Of a DNA stretch of 64,000 nt, positions 21,691 through 33,942 are shown piece after piece. The DNA comes from Anthostomella pinea. Taxonomy: Eukaryota; Ascomycota; Sordariomycetes; Xylariales; Xylariaceae. The stretch covers positions 1,488,001 to 1,552,000 of the forward strand of contig CAUWAG010000007.1 in NCBI GenBank assembly GCA_963556695.1. Direction: 5' to 3'. A program made the translations under genes and the position numbers. Within the stretch, counting starts at the first letter, position 1. Each line of letters opens with the position of its first letter. The notes beneath the pieces are model-generated. The model was not told where the DNA came from and did no database searches. It saw nothing but the letters and a program-made list of their open reading frames with translations.

Positions 21691-22130
21691 TGATGCTGCC
21701 GCTATACCCGATGGCATGGTCGAAGTTTCGCCTTGGGAAACTAGTCTGATTTCACCGGATTGTACTGGAGTTCTGGTACCTGTCGTAACTCCCGTAGAAG
21801 GGAGACTGCCCGCCGGTTGTGGCTGCCCCGTTGTTACTGCTCCTGGAGTAGTGGACAAGCTCCCACCTTGAGAAGTCTGACTGTCTCCACCTGACTGTAT
21901 ACCACCAGGCTGCGAACCACCTTGTTGCGAACCACCTTGTTGTGTAGCGCCTGATCGAGTAATACTGGCTTGACTACCATCAGGCTGAGAACCAGAAGGT
22001 AGGATTCCACCTTTCTGCGGAATTCCAGACTGAGCAGTTCCCGACGGCGCACCGATCGACTGCGTACCATCTGGCTGACCCTTCCCGGACTGGGCTACCC
22101 CAGACTGAGTTTCCCCAGACTGCGTACCTC

Positions 22131-22193
22131 CTGGTTGAGTGCCTGCGGGTTGAGTACCTGCGGGTTGAGTGCATGCGGGTTGAGTGCCTACAG
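22131..22193. repeat. 15-bp minisatellite coding GTQPA repeats
   Basis: Four units of GTGCCTGCGGGTTGA encode TQPAG on the minus strand. Degenerate units continue leftwards to about 21900 as TQSG/SQPG. Confidence 0.75.
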
Positions 22194-22743
22194 CTGAAGT
22201 ACCCGGCAGCACATTTGCGGGCAGCGAGCTGTCAAGCTGGGTGTCACTGCTTTGCGGGACGCCGCCTTGTACGGGACTGGTCTGGGTGGGTCCGCCCGGC
22301 GTTCCGCCAGTTACCGGTCCCGGAGACCCGCCGGTCGAACTTGCGATCCCGCCGGGCGGATTCCAGGAACCATTCCCGGGTATGACATTACCCGGGCCCA
22401 TGGTCAGCGGCTCCTGTCCACCGTCATCGGGACCAGGGGTCCCATGGTCACCTGAAAGAAGTTTTAGCAGAGAAATCAAAGCATGCTTGGGTGCAACCCG
22501 ACCTTGATCGCTGATGCCACTGGGATTAGACTGTCCAAGTGTGCCCTCTCCGGCACCGCCATCGTCTATTGCTGCTATTGCGGTAACGGTGGTCATGTAT
22601 GTGTAGCATATTGTCTGACCTTGCAGGTCGGCCTCGTAACGCCGGGAGATATGTTCCACCTCAGACGTGGGGGGACCTGTGTCCGCATCTTGCCTATAGT
22701 ATGCATGAGCGAGGATAGCCAACACGGCGATGTACGGTAGCAT

Positions 22744-23278
22744 GACAGTGAGTCGTGCATTGAGTTGACCAGATCAGTATGAGCAGAGGAAGGCTGCAGG
22801 TGTGTCTTGGTGGCGTCACGAAGTTTAAGACCGCGGTGAAGGTGGCGAGTTTTGCATCGGCCCGCCGTCTTCTCCCCCAGTGAGGACCGACCTTCTTGAC
22901 AAGCTGTCAACATCGCTTGAAACATATCCCACGGATGTCATATCGCCGATGTGTCTCAAATGACCGGGGAAGATACAAGAATAGCTTGTGAGTCCAAACG
23001 CGGCCCCGGCTGAGACAACAGGACGTGCCGAGATCCGCGACATCTTCAAATTCCAGTGATATTTCGAGTACTGATGTTTCCGTCGAAACTTCAAGCCGGA
23101 ACGTCATCAGGGCTGGAAACAGCGACGAGGTGTAAAATGCCGGCACTGGTGGACAGCGTAATAATATGCGATGTAGGTCGAGGCGATGAGCCAAAGGCCT
23201 CTTATCTTTTCCTCGTCTCAAAGATGTGATCTGCAACATCAGCACCTGTACATACTCCTAGACACAGGCTAAGGGAAG
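22744..23278. promoter_or_regulatory. Divergent promoter between two surface-protein genes
   Basis: These 535 bp separate the start codons of the giant surface gene (-) and the Gln-rich secreted gene (+). No coding frame is supported inside. Shared control is plausible from position only. Confidence 0.45.
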
Positions 23279-24589
23279 ATGCGACCGCGAGACACATTCC
23301 GCCTGCTTGTACTAGTCCTGGGCTGCACTCACGTCCTGGGACAGCAAATAAGCTACAGCACATACGCCGTGACGGAGTGTTTTAGCAGAACCAAGCAGAG
23401 TTCACCTACATCGCAACCTGCAGGGAGTGCTTCTGATGGACAAGACGGCGGCGCCGGCGCCGGCGACGGAACGAACACGCAAGAGACGAACCCGCCGCAG
23501 GGGACCGTGACTTACAGTATACCGCCTTGCGTCGGGTGCAACTGTCCGACGTGCACGCTGACGAGCGTCTACACGACCTCTTATTCTTGCTTTGCGCCGA
23601 CAGAGCTTGGTACGTGCTCGTGAGCCCAGAAAATAGCACACATCACTCAGACCTATACCCAGTCAGCCTTGGGAAGATGGACTCCTCGTGAATGGATATC
23701 TTACACCCAAAAACAGTGCGCGAACCGTGAAGAAAGGATGTACTAACACTTGAACGGTATAGTTGACCAGCCGTACACGATCACGGAGACCTACGTGGGC
23801 ATGTCCACGCTGCCGACATTCGTGTACCCGACGCCCTACCCCTTCGGATTCACGACGAGCCTCGAGACGTGTACGGCTTGCGTATCCGCGCCCATCATCG
23901 CGACGATGATGTTCCCGAGTTCGGGGAGCCCGTATATAGGTCAGGGACCAGGTTCGAGCCAGGATCAAGAGCCGAATCAGGGGCAAGGTCCAGGTCAGAG
24001 TCAAGATCAAGGACAGAATCAAGGGCAGGGGCAAAACGAAGGAGAAGGAGAAGGCCAAGATCAGGATCAAACCCAAGGGCAAGATCAAAATGGACAAGAA
24101 GCAGCAGGCCAAAATCAAGATCAAGATGGACAAGGAACAACAGGACAAGGAGCAGCAGGCCAAGATCAAAGTCAAGGGGAAGGAGCAACACCCCCAGCCC
24201 CACCCCAAGAAACCGCAACACCACCTCCCAGCACCTTCCCAACAACACAACCGGAACCCTCCAACGCCTTCCCGGTCCCGAACGCCAGCCCCGCCGCCCC
24301 CAACGCGCCCATCACCACCACAACGACGACCACAACAACAGAGACCGAGGTCGAAGCCGGCGCGACGCGCACGCTGACCGCCCCAGTAGGGGGCTACTTC
24401 AACGACACGTATTCGACGTTTTCGACCGGCAGCGGTGGCGGGAGGAGGAACGGGACGGGGACGGGGGCTTTGTGCTGGTCGGCGCCGACGCGGACGGCGA
24501 TGACGACCATGTACACGGCCGGGGCGCGGGCGCTGGTGCGCGGGCCGAGGGGGTTGTTGGCTGTGCTGGGGTTGTTGGTTATGGGTTAA
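23279..24589 (+). CDS. Secreted, probably GPI-anchored Gln/Gly-rich protein
   Basis: Exons 23279-23609 and 23763-24589 give 385 aa. The 153-nt intron has a TACTAAC branch site, and its join completes a Val codon. Residues 1-21 (RLLVLVLGCTHVLG core) form a signal peptide ending before QQ. A Cys-rich N-terminal part (CVGCNCPTCTL, SYSCF, LETCTACVS) is followed by a GQ/DQ/NQ-rich repeat (about 150-245), Thr/Pro-rich sequence, and a hydrophobic C-terminus (GLLAVLGLLVMG) of GPI-signal type. It faces away from the giant surface gene, whose mature N-terminus also has Cys-Tyr motifs. A wall or secreted structural role is inferred. No family is named; the minus-strand frame across it is a shadow. Confidence 0.75.
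23940..24180 (+). repeat. CAAGATCAA-type repeats coding Gln/Gly/Asp
   Basis: Imperfect 6- to 15-bp units such as GGGCAAGATCAA and GGACAAGGAGCA encode the GQDQ/GQNQ tract of the secreted protein. Confidence 0.75.
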
Positions 24590-25784
24590 CACTTGTGGTT
24601 GGTTGGGTTGATTGCTGCCGCAAAACGTGAAAGTGACTAGTGTTAATAACGTCGATGAAGGGGTGGATGCGGAAGTGTCGTGTTGCTTGCTGGTCAGCAG
24701 TTGCAGGGGTAATATACATGCGAGGGTGATATACAAGCAAGGTTAATATATAAATCCTTGTTCATCTTGGAAATATCGAAGTCCCGGATATGCAGTGGAT
24801 GCAGTCAGTCACATGGAGCAACACACAAACAAACAACAAAGCAAGCGGGCCGAACCTCTCATGATTGCCTATCTGAACTATCTATGCGAAGCCTACTGCC
24901 GTACAGGTCTGGCTAGCAGGCGACGGGAGAACCTGTATAGCAACCGGTCTTCAGCGTCGATTACAGGGGCGGCCTTTTGGAACGGACGTCGACTTGCTGA
25001 CATGACCAGGATGTAAGGTTCGTCGTCTGTTTGGTGGAGTAGGATGAGGCAACATCACAAGATTGAGTACTTGGGCCCATTCTGGTCGGTAGACTGCCGT
25101 CCGAATGCTCGGAGAGTCGTTCCATGATGCCGAATTCCAAAGATGGCCCGGTTTGAGATTCTCGGAGATCAACGGCGTGACGGACTGCAACTGCCCAACA
25201 TCTTACTCAAGATGCCCGTCTCCCTAGGTGCGACCGGGAAAGCCTCTGCGACTAGTGGTATCCAACCAGTCACGAAAGACTAGCTGGTTGCGCATGCACG
25301 CTGCAGTGGGCCTTTCATCCATCATTCGTGTAACTAGCTCGCTGACAACAGTCAGTGAGCTGGGAGCCCAAAGCTTTGCGAGCAGTGCTCTCCTTGCCAG
25401 TGGCTGACGGGAAGAGCAGTAAGATGAGCAGAAGAGAAGCAATTGGGGTATATTCGTTTGTAAGCTTAGGATCAAGTAGCTATTAACACCTGGTTTCCAT
25501 CAAGAAATGCGATGATAGTTTCCTGACTAGTAACATGATACCGCAAAGGATTCCACCAAAGCACAACCGCAACTCATATACTCTACTTCCGCCATAGAGA
25601 GTAATGCGTCGATGCATGAGAGTGGATTGCTAGTGTGAAAGTGCAAGGCTGAGATGCCACTACTCCCAGCGGGGATGATGATCACAACAGATGTAAAACC
25701 GACAAAATCATAACATATGACTGTTTGGCGCCACGTGTACTCAAACAGGAATGACATTTCGATGGAAAGGGCATGCAGAAGCTT
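24590..25784. other. Intergenic region between convergent genes
   Basis: No supported gene is seen. A small near-perfect hairpin (GCTCGCTGAC..GTCAGTGAGC) lies at about 25340-25363. The interval contains the 3' ends of the secreted-protein gene and BYE1. Confidence 0.45.
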
Positions 25785-28646
25785 TTAAGCCTTGGGTTGG
25801 GGCGCTTGCGCCGGTGGATCTGGTATGCTGGCTGTAGCGGCCGCGAGCGTGGTTTGAACCACCCCAGATGGTGATGCTGCAATAGTCTGCGGTGGCTGAC
25901 CATTTTTACGGGCCTCGTTGCCATCCTCAGTCAACAGCTTGCTAAGAAGCTGAAGGTCTTCGCGGGCTCTGGGCTCTCGCTCAAGGCAACGACGAACAGC
26001 GTTCCACTCGCCTTCCTTCATACGGGCGGCGTGCGGGAGCAGGAAAATGACCGAGGAGCAGCCAAAGAGTGGGCCGAGAACTTGTCGGGCCTTCATTTCG
26101 CCCTCTGCCTGCGCTTCTCGCATGGCTCTCAGGCTGGGATCTTGGTTGCCGGGCACAGGAGGCATAGGACGACCCGCCGGAGTTGGAGTTGCCGATAGAG
26201 CCAGACGTGGCGGCATTGGTGGTGTTGGCTGGCCTGGAATCTTTGGAGGTGGTATGGGAGTTTGACTGTAATGCGGCTGCGGAAAGCCCGAGCTGGCGAA
26301 ACCACTCTGCGGCGTGGCAGGCGACCAAGCCGGGCCCGACATCGATGGATGTCTCGGGGGTGGCACCGGGGTAGCTTGTGCTTGCGTAGCAAGAGGAGTC
26401 TGTTGGATCTCGGACTTCAGCTGTTCTAGCGGTATCGGACTTCTTTTTTCATCTCGAACGACGAAAACAACAAGTAACATAGGCTCAGTTCTCTTCAGAG
26501 GAATCAAATGATCGCCAATGTTTTGCATCGGCTCTGGAATCGGGCCATCGCCTGCCGAAACGGGTACCAGATAGGTATCTCGCACATTACCAAGCCTTCT
26601 TTCGCCCACGACACCGTACCGCTTCTTGGATAAGAAGTAGTCTATCACGTCTGTGAATTGCTTCCGGTCATCTCCGTTGTCAGGGTGAGCCGGGGAAAGG
26701 CTGGTGATGACCAAGTCGATCTGGTTGTTATACCTCAGACCGCAAAGGTATGGCACTGCCTTCTCTTCCGGGATCCGACCCGCCACAGTGAGTAGAGGTG
26801 GAATGAGGTCTTTCCATGGGATGCCCCTCACCTTGCTAAGGTCGGCACCACCTACGTACTTTGCAACGGTGGGAATATCAGCTACATTAGTCATAGTCAA
26901 GGGGCCACGCCAAATGACATCTGGGTCGACATCGTCGGTCGGTGAGTAAGGGGGGGAGTCGTTGCCCTCGTCTTGGAGTAAACGATCGACATCAGCATCT
27001 TCCCCAGGGCCGACGGATCGGATTTGAGTCGAAGCACGTCGTTGATGTGACGCGGATGGTGACCGCACGCTGGAGAAGACCTTGCCAATATCGAAATCGG
27101 ATGGTTTTGGGGACTGCTGAGGTTGAGTGTCGACCCGTAGAGGTCCCGTGGAGGTCCGCCGAGCATTCTCAGTCGCCGATTTATCGCCATCGCGTGACGA
27201 TGGACTGGCTTCTTTGGCAAGACCTGGACGAGCATCGGCCGTCCTAACACTCTGTTGTTCACTGTGTGAGGGTACGTTGTCCCTAGCAACATCATAGTCC
27301 TCACCCCCAACAACCTCCTCTCCTTTGTGCGTCTTCCTTACTCTAGGACCATCCTCGTTAACCAAGATGGACTGTTTCTCGGCACGAGCCTTCATCTCGG
27401 CATTTTCGCGCTGCAATTCCTTAGTCGCCAGCGCGTCACCGGTCATGACTACGAAGTCTGGAGGCGCGAGAGATCGGTCCAGGACGCGACAAGCAAGCTC
27501 CGTATTGTTCTTGAGACTGAATATTAGCGTACGAAGTTGGGCAGCGCTCTGTGAAGGTATTGGATGACTGTCGTAGAAGGCACGCTCAAGCTCCAGAGCA
27601 ACACGCTCACAAAAGCCAACCACGTCGCTGGTCGGGGATACAGGGGGTGTCATGCCCTTCTTGTTAGCTTGCTCGGTAGCAGTCACAAGTGATTTCTTGA
27701 GGGCAAACACTGCCTGCTTTCGTGGCCCCTCCTCCATGTCCTTTGCATATGCTGGGATATCGTCGGGCGCAGTGTATGTCGACACTTTCTGCTTTGCTTT
27801 CTTTGGCGTGGGCGTTGCCACAACTGCTTGTTTCTCGGTGACCTTGCGAAGCTTGCTAGGCGGACCCTGTGACTGGTCTTGAGATTTGCGCTTCCCTTTG
27901 GCTGGTGTTTCGATCCCGGCTTCTTCTTTCTTCAGGTCCGGGGTAGGCGATGGTTTCGCCTTGGTACTTGATGCGGCTGGCGATGCGCGCTCCTTCTGGT
28001 CGCTGGGGCGTTTTCCTTTTCCCTTCTTGCCCCCCTTCTTACGCTTTTTGTCTTCCTCGTACTTGTGTCGTCGATCCTCCCATGGCCTCTCGCCCCTTTT
28101 CATGGCCTCCAAGGTCTGTTTGTGGTCTTCGGGGGCGCATTGTTCACAGAAGTAATCCTTAGTTAAATCCTCTGTGAAAACGCTCATGCCGACACAGACG
28201 TTGTGCTGCCAAGCGCCACATTTGTCGCAAGCAATCCACGGCTCGTTGGCATCGTCGTCATCTTGGGTTGTTGCGCCGCAGATACAGCGGATGATCTCCT
28301 CGTCATCCTCTTGCTTATCCTCTGGCTTCTCCTCTTTCTCGGTCGCTTTCTTTCCTCCCTTCTTGCTTTGGCGTCGTTTCGAGGGTTCGGGGCCATTCTC
28401 AAGCTGATCAAAGGCTTTCGTGTGCTGGCCCTTGGTGGCGCGCACAGATCGGCGGGGTTCAGGTTCACCTATAGGGGCGGAAGATGGGTCAGAGTTTGTT
28501 CAAAAGCTTTTGGTGGTGATCCGTAGGGGAGATTGGGGGTGCTTCGCGAATAAGAAAAGAGCCAGGCAGTATCAAAGATGCTATCCTCGATTCCGTCGCG
28601 GATGGGCCTGTCGCAGACTTTCTGCAGAGGGTTGCTTACCAGACAT
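25785..28646 (-). CDS. BYE1: BYE1-like transcription elongation regulator (PHD, TFIIS-middle, SPOC)
   Basis: A 7-nt first exon (28646-28640, ATGTCTG) is spliced over a 171-nt intron to 28468-25785, giving 896 aa that begin MSGEPEPRRSVRATKGQHTK. The PHD finger is at about 61-113 with CICG, CDKC, H and CEQC zinc ligands. The TFIIS central domain lies roughly at 230-370 (RKQAVFALKKSL, LIFSLKNN), lacking the catalytic zinc ribbon of TFIIS. SPOC lies roughly at 530-690 (VIWRGPLTMTNVADI .. VPYLCGLRYN). In yeast, Bye1 binds Pol II through the TFIIS-like domain and H3K4me3 through PHD. The C-terminus is Pro-rich. The tiny first exon was chosen because it is the only in-frame ATG and restores the family N-terminus. 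Confidence 0.88.
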
Positions 28647-29833
28647 GATGATGGGCACTGCTGCTTGGACACGCGCGCAACGAGAACCAGTGTACGTGTT
28701 CGGTGGGCGCGTAAGTGCTGTATGATACGCGGAGCCGGAGTCTACAAGGCGAAGTTTTGGGTTGGGGCAGTAATGCTTCAGACACTCATGGCTTCTACGG
28801 AGCTCGATTGAACTATGACCTGGAGGGCGATTGAAGCAAAGGAGGAGGCACCATCAATCAAATAGCAACTCAAGCAGCTCCACAAACACCTCAAGGCACA
28901 CTCTGCCTGCTTTGCGACGCGTGGTTTTGGTGAAGCGCAGATATCCAGGCTGTTATCTCCTCCCACGGGTTCGCGAACTTTGGAAGGCGCGACTCCGGTG
29001 ATAGCTGGGCAGATGCGTGCGGCGTGTGCTGTTGTCGGGCGCAATGTAACCAATTCGAGTGCTTCTGTGTACTCGCTTGACGGGGGCGACACGAGTTTCC
29101 GGCGGTCGGGACGTGTATGTAGTTTGTGGCGGCTTGGTGCGCGATGGCAATCGTGAGAAAACGCCGTGGTTTTGGGAGTGTTTTGCTGTTAGAACCGGGT
29201 CGGTGGAAGAGAGAAAGTGGAGGTGTCGGTATCGGGTCGGGGTTGAAGGGAAAATACCAAGTTCGTGAGGGGGATTGGCGAATGCACGGACCAGGGGAAA
29301 CAGCAACTGTTACGAACCTACGTGTACCTGCCTGCCTGCACCTGCCTGCCTGCACGTGCCTGGGGCCTTCTATCACATTTATCGTCTTTATACCTGAAAT
29401 AGACGCTCTCGAAATGCCAGGTCGACAAATCTCCCCAATAACCTAAGCCTTTGGCAGTAATCAAGGTAGCTGAGGAGGTTGGTAGTGCAGGTAAAGTCGG
29501 GTGGTGAAGATCGGGCGTCGGCTATTATTGACTAGGATGAAGTAAGCAGAGATGTGGCTTATCAATATACCACTAGACATCAGCCACAAAACCTTGAAGC
29601 TCGGGCCTCACCAAGCTGCATGTTGCATGTACGCGTCTGAAGCTCTTGCCTAGCTGCATCTGCTTGCTGCTGGCCTCGTTCCTGTTGACAGCCTTCCCTG
29701 AACCACTTCGCAACACTGCAACATCCAGCCAGCGCACATCAGCGAACCACACGGCGAACCACACAGCGATTCGAGAAACCCTGATTCCCAACTCGCCTGC
29801 TCATCGACCTCGTTCTACGGCAAAGTCGCCATC
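28647..29833. other. Divergent BYE1/PRE9 intergenic region
   Basis: About 1.2 kb lies between outward-facing genes. It contains a duplicated CTGCCTGCCTGCA tetranucleotide tract (about 29320-29355). Long but featureless frames cross 28890-29450 on both strands and are not supported as genes. Confidence 0.45.
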
Positions 29834-30774
29834 ATGTCTCGCCGTTACGACTCCCGGGTAAGCTTGAAGAGCTAGGCCACAGCTGTTTGTGGATTGAAGC
29901 TCACATACCTACCAGACTACCATCTTCTCGCCCGAAGGCCGCCTGTACCAGGTTGAGTATGCATTGGAGGCTATATCCCACGCTGGTACTGCCATCGGAA
30001 TCCTGGCAAAAGATGGCATCGTCCTAGCCGCAGAGCGCAAGGTGACGTCGAAGCTGTTGGAGCAGGATACCTCGGCCGAGAAGCTCTACATCCTCAACGA
30101 GTGTGTACCAAGCCAGAAATATTACTACTTGTAGCGGCTGCCGACTAACCGACTCTAGCAATATGATCTGCGCCGTTGCCGGAATGACGTCCGACGCCAA
30201 CATCCTCATCAACTACGCCCGACAAGCCGCCCAACGATACCTCCTCACCTACAATGAAGACATCCCCTGCGAGCAGCTGGTGCGAAGACTGTGTGATCTG
30301 AAGCAAGGGTACACCCAACACGGTGGTCTACGGCCGTTCGGTGTGTCCTTTATCTACGCAGGATGGGACCCCCAGAGACAGTTCCAGCTGTACCTGAGCA
30401 ACCCATCGGGCAACTATGGCGGTTGGAAGGCGACGAGTGCAGGCGCAAACAATGCTAGTGCGTCCAGTCTGTTGAAGCAGGACTACAAGGAGGACTGCAC
30501 GTTGAAGGAAGCTTGCGCAATGGCCGTGAAGGTACTAAGCAAGACAATGGACTCGACCAAGCTGAGCAGTGAGAAGAGTAAGTTGACTGGCTAAGCCGCA
30601 CGCCTATTCTTCAGCCCTTGCTGTGTGATACTAATATTTTCTCTAGTTGAGTTTGCGACTGTGGGGCAGACCAAGGATGGCAAGATCTACCACCGGCTTT
30701 GGAGCGCGGATGAGATCACGACTTTGTTGAAGGAGCAGGACCTGGCAAAGGATGAGAGTGCTGAGGATAAATGA
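29834..30774 (+). CDS. PRE9: 20S proteasome alpha-3 subunit (PRE9 / human PSMA4 orthologue)
   Basis: Four exons, 29834-29857, 29916-30100, 30159-30577 and 30647-30774, give 251 aa. It is an alpha-ring subunit that gates the 20S core. The N-terminus [20 protein letters not shown] carries the YDxR and proteasome A signatures, followed by [16 protein letters not shown]. The blocks [20 protein letters not shown] and [18 protein letters not shown] distinguish alpha-3 from other alpha subunits. Every intron join restores codons (GA|C, A|TT). The acidic C-terminal tail (KDESAEDK) is usual. Length is normal. Confidence 0.95.
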
Positions 30775-31432
30775 GCTGGGTTCTTTCTGCATCGCACATC
30801 AAGGTGGTTCATGACATTAGAGACAGATGAACCCATTGTACCAATACAAGTCTTCTAAGGACAGAATTTAAGATCATGTCCGCAGGCTTAGTCCCTTTGC
30901 TGGATACCTTGTTGGCCATACCGAGGCAGGACATGGTGTACCCCTAGTTCTTGCTGGCTCATCGTGTCGCATGCAGGAGACCCTCCTCGTGAAGGCATAT
31001 CGTAAAGGGCATATTGTAATAGCCCATTGTTCACTGGGTCCATTCACTATGACGGTCTTGCTGGGAGATAATTCCTGCGCTCTGAAGCTGCAGGTTATTG
31101 TGCATAAGCTGTGCTATACCCGGTGGAACCAATCAGAGGCCGTGCCTACTTGGTGCTATGCACATGTCTGATGCAGGTTATGATCTATCGCTGCCCCGCG
31201 GCCCACTCACAGCCTTGCATAATGATCCCTGATGGAATCGCTGGTCCAGGGGACTTTACTGGACGCCGTCACGCTGGCACCCACCGACTGTCAACCTTCT
31301 GCCCCTCCACCATTCATGTTGACAGTTCAAGGGATACGAGTAATTATTTGTTGACCAGATATCCTTTGCAATTGCACCTCAACTGCCCGCCATACCAGCA
31401 CACCCACCGATCGTACCTACAGACCATTCACC
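30775..31432. other. Intergenic region upstream of the GMPPA-like gene
   Basis: No gene is seen. The 100 bp before the start codon are C+A-rich, without a clear TATA element. Confidence 0.45.
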
Positions 31433-32972
31433 ATGCTTCAGGTACCCGTCCGCGAGAAGTCCAATGGCGCTGGCAAGGCCACTAAAGCTGTCATCCTGGT
31501 GCGTATCCAATCCCACTTCTCTTTAGCATCGAGCTCGAGAGGACCCCACAGGCCACCGGAACTGACCCCATTTCGCATTCTGCAGGTTGGCGGCCCTTCG
31601 CGAGGAACCAGATTTCGGCCTCTGTCCCTCGATGCCCCCAAGGTAAGCTGCAAGCTGCAACGTGTTCGCCCTTCGCTGAAGTCTCCAAAACTCACTTCAT
31701 GTCCCACAGCCGCTGTTCGATGTCGCCGGTCACCCCATCGTCTGGCACTGCCTGACCGCCATTGCGAAGGTGCCCTCCATTCAGGAGGTATGCATGATCG
31801 GCTACTACGACGAAACTGTGTTCAAAGACTTCATCAAGGAAGCCGCCTCCGAGTTCCCGAACCTCCCCATCAAGTACCTACGAGAATACCAAGCCCTCGG
31901 CACCGCAGGTGGCCTGTACCACTTCCGAGATGCCATCCTCAAGGGCCGGCCCGAGCGCATCTTCGTCCTCAATTCCGACGTATGCTGCTCCTTCCCACTG
32001 AACGACATGGCGAAGCTGTTCGACGACAGAGATGCCGAGGCTGTCATTCTGGGTACACGGGTGTCCGAGGATGCAGCCACCAACTTCGGCTGCATTGTGT
32101 CGGATCAGCACTCCCGCCGTGTGCTACACTACGTCGAGAAGCCCGAGAGCCACATCTCGAACCTGATCAACTGTGGAGTTTACCTCTTCAGCGTCGACGC
32201 AATCTTCCCTAGTATCAAGAGCGCCATCAAGCGAAGAGCGGATCGCCCTCGCCTGGTGTCCTACCCCTCATCCGACAACCTCGAGTCCAGCTTCATCGCC
32301 GACAATGACGACGACGAGCGCAAGAACGAGATCATTCGTCTCGAGCAGGATATCCTGAGTGACCTGGCAGACAGCAAGCAATTCTTCGTCCACGAGACGA
32401 AGGACTTCTGGCGCCAGATCAAGACTGCTGGTTCTGCCGTCCCCGCCAACGCCCTGTACCTGCAGAAGGCATTACAGACTGGATCCAAGGAGCTTGCTCA
32501 GCCATCAGCAAACATCCTTCCGCCGGTTTTCATTCACCCGTCCGCGCATGTCGACCCTACTGCCAAGCTAGGACCCAACGTCTCAATCGGTCCCCGAGCA
32601 ACTATCGGAGCTGGCGCCCGTGTGAAGGAGTCTATCGTACTGGAGGATGCAGAGATCAAGCACGATGCGTGTGTACTCTACTCCATTGTTGGGTGGAACA
32701 GCCGTGTCGGTGCTTGGGCTCGTGTTGAGGGTACACCCACCCCCGTCACGAGCCATACCACCAGCATTGTCAAGAACGGCGTCAAGGTGCAAAGCATCAC
32801 CATCCTGGGCAAGGAGGTCGGAGTTGGAGATGAGGTTCGCGTACAGAACTGTGTTTGTCTGCCTTATAAGGAGTTGAAGAGAGTGAGTCTTACCACATTT
32901 GGCACCCCATATATCCCTGAGTAACTTGACTGACATGACTCCCAGGATGTCGCCAACGAGGTCATCATGTGA
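31433..32972 (+). CDS. Mannose-1-phosphate guanylyltransferase alpha-like (GMPPA type)
   Basis: Exons 31433-31498, 31586-31642, 31710-32882 and 32946-32972 give 440 aa. The N-terminal nucleotidyltransferase fold has the signature VGGPSRGTRFRPLS, then DAPKPLFDVAG, and a LNSDVCCSFPL metal-site region. The C-terminal left-handed beta-helix has hexapeptide repeats (HVDPTAKLGPNVSIGPRATI). At about 440 aa with a long inserted middle part it matches the GMPPA branch, which in animals is the regulatory partner of catalytic GMPPB in GDP-mannose synthesis, rather than the roughly 364-aa yeast PSA1 type. GDP-mannose feeds glycosylation and wall mannan. The last exon adds only DVANEVIM. Confidence 0.9.
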
Positions 32973-33942
32973 AGCGCCATCGGGTTGCACGTGGGACAAT
33001 AACTGCGTTTCTCTACTTCATCTTTCGCTCTCGAGCTTTATATGTTGAAGGTAAAATCGGATTCATCTTTGGTAATAATGGCACCTAAAATGGCGAGAAC
33101 TTCCGGCTGCGTTCTAGACAGATACCTGAATCACAAGCGTTAAATTTGCTAATGCCCGACTGTCCCACTTTGAAGTATTTCTCATGAGTGGATGCATAGA
33201 ATTGGTATGACCACTCGAGCCAACGTAGGCATCATCCAGGTTGTGTGTTGAAACGTCAACTGCCTGGTGATATGTGGAAGTGCTATACATGAAACTTCCT
33301 CCCCAGCTGCAGCATTGTGCAAGGAGCGCCAGAACAAAGGCTATAGTCTTCAACACTGAGTTTTTGGACACGGCAGCCGATCGCGAAGTGCAAATCCACG
33401 TGGGACGTATATCACAGCAGCACGTAAACATTGACGGTTCCCATTTTCGCCGTGCTGCGCTCAATCAAAGCATTCAGGGTGTCTCTCGCCGCCATGCCTT
33501 CCCGATGGTCGTCATTCATTCCTGTTCTGCAGCTTGCCGTGCGCAGAATCGCGCCCCTGGTTAGAGTACTCACCCTAAGGTACCCAGCAATTCCCGTGTC
33601 GTACAGTCGACACTTGTGTGAAACAGTCATCGAGGCCTAATCCTTCCCTCCATTTCGATATTAGCGGAATTTGACTATTTCGGCTCAAAACAACTTAACG
33701 GTAACGGGTCATGACATAGACTGAGCAGTTCTCGGATTAAGATGAGGCACCTTGGTGCTGTATAAGAAGTCGGAGGCCCATATACTACGGTTGGGAGGAG
33801 CAGGCAACTGCGAGTGTGGCAGTAGATGACTCCCAGGAGCAGCTTCGGCCGGGCACCAGAGGGGTCTCTCGCGGGTCGTGTCAAGTTCTTTCCTGATAAA
33901 GCTCTCGATCGCCCAGCGCCAGTGTGCAGGTACGTGGGTTTG
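32973..33942. other. Intergenic region between convergent genes
   Basis: No supported coding frame. Two genes end here from opposite sides. Confidence 0.45.

Larger units (their letters stand above)
14155..22743 (-). pseudogene. Giant Ser/Thr-rich cell-surface protein gene, disrupted
   Basis: Reading leftwards from an ATG at 22743: signal peptide (LPYIAVLAILAHAYY), Gly/Pro/Gln repeats, a DUF7908-like domain (exon 20904-20640, with GFCQVGSGAVYATFTESGG), thousands of bp of Ser/Thr-rich stalk, TVxPSGTxPxTVIVQxP repeats (about 15500-15290), then a DUF6923-like domain (CDPSGYLIQSKSLYRVNI .. NAMGYNIADNFLYAAIG .. DGFLYGS). Such modular proteins are secreted, wall-anchored adhesin candidates. Clear introns are 51 nt at about 22503-22453, 21042-20905, 20639 leftwards, and about 15640. 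Lesions: frame changes near 20430 and 20010, a 444-bp retroposon at 19337-19780, in-frame stops at about 16893 and 16801, a +2 shift near 14745 and a +1 C near 14541 that restores frame. Two or three separate genes rather than one remain possible; the 3' end (14155-14410) is unclear. Confidence 0.65.

Noticed and set aside
23663..24736. Minus-strand 357-aa frame
   Set aside because: It is the complement of the Gln/Gly-rich secreted protein, with no recognisable domain; it is explained by the repeat composition.
28890..29450. Frames on both strands between BYE1 and PRE9
   Set aside because: They overlap each other, lack family motifs and fall in a promoter region.
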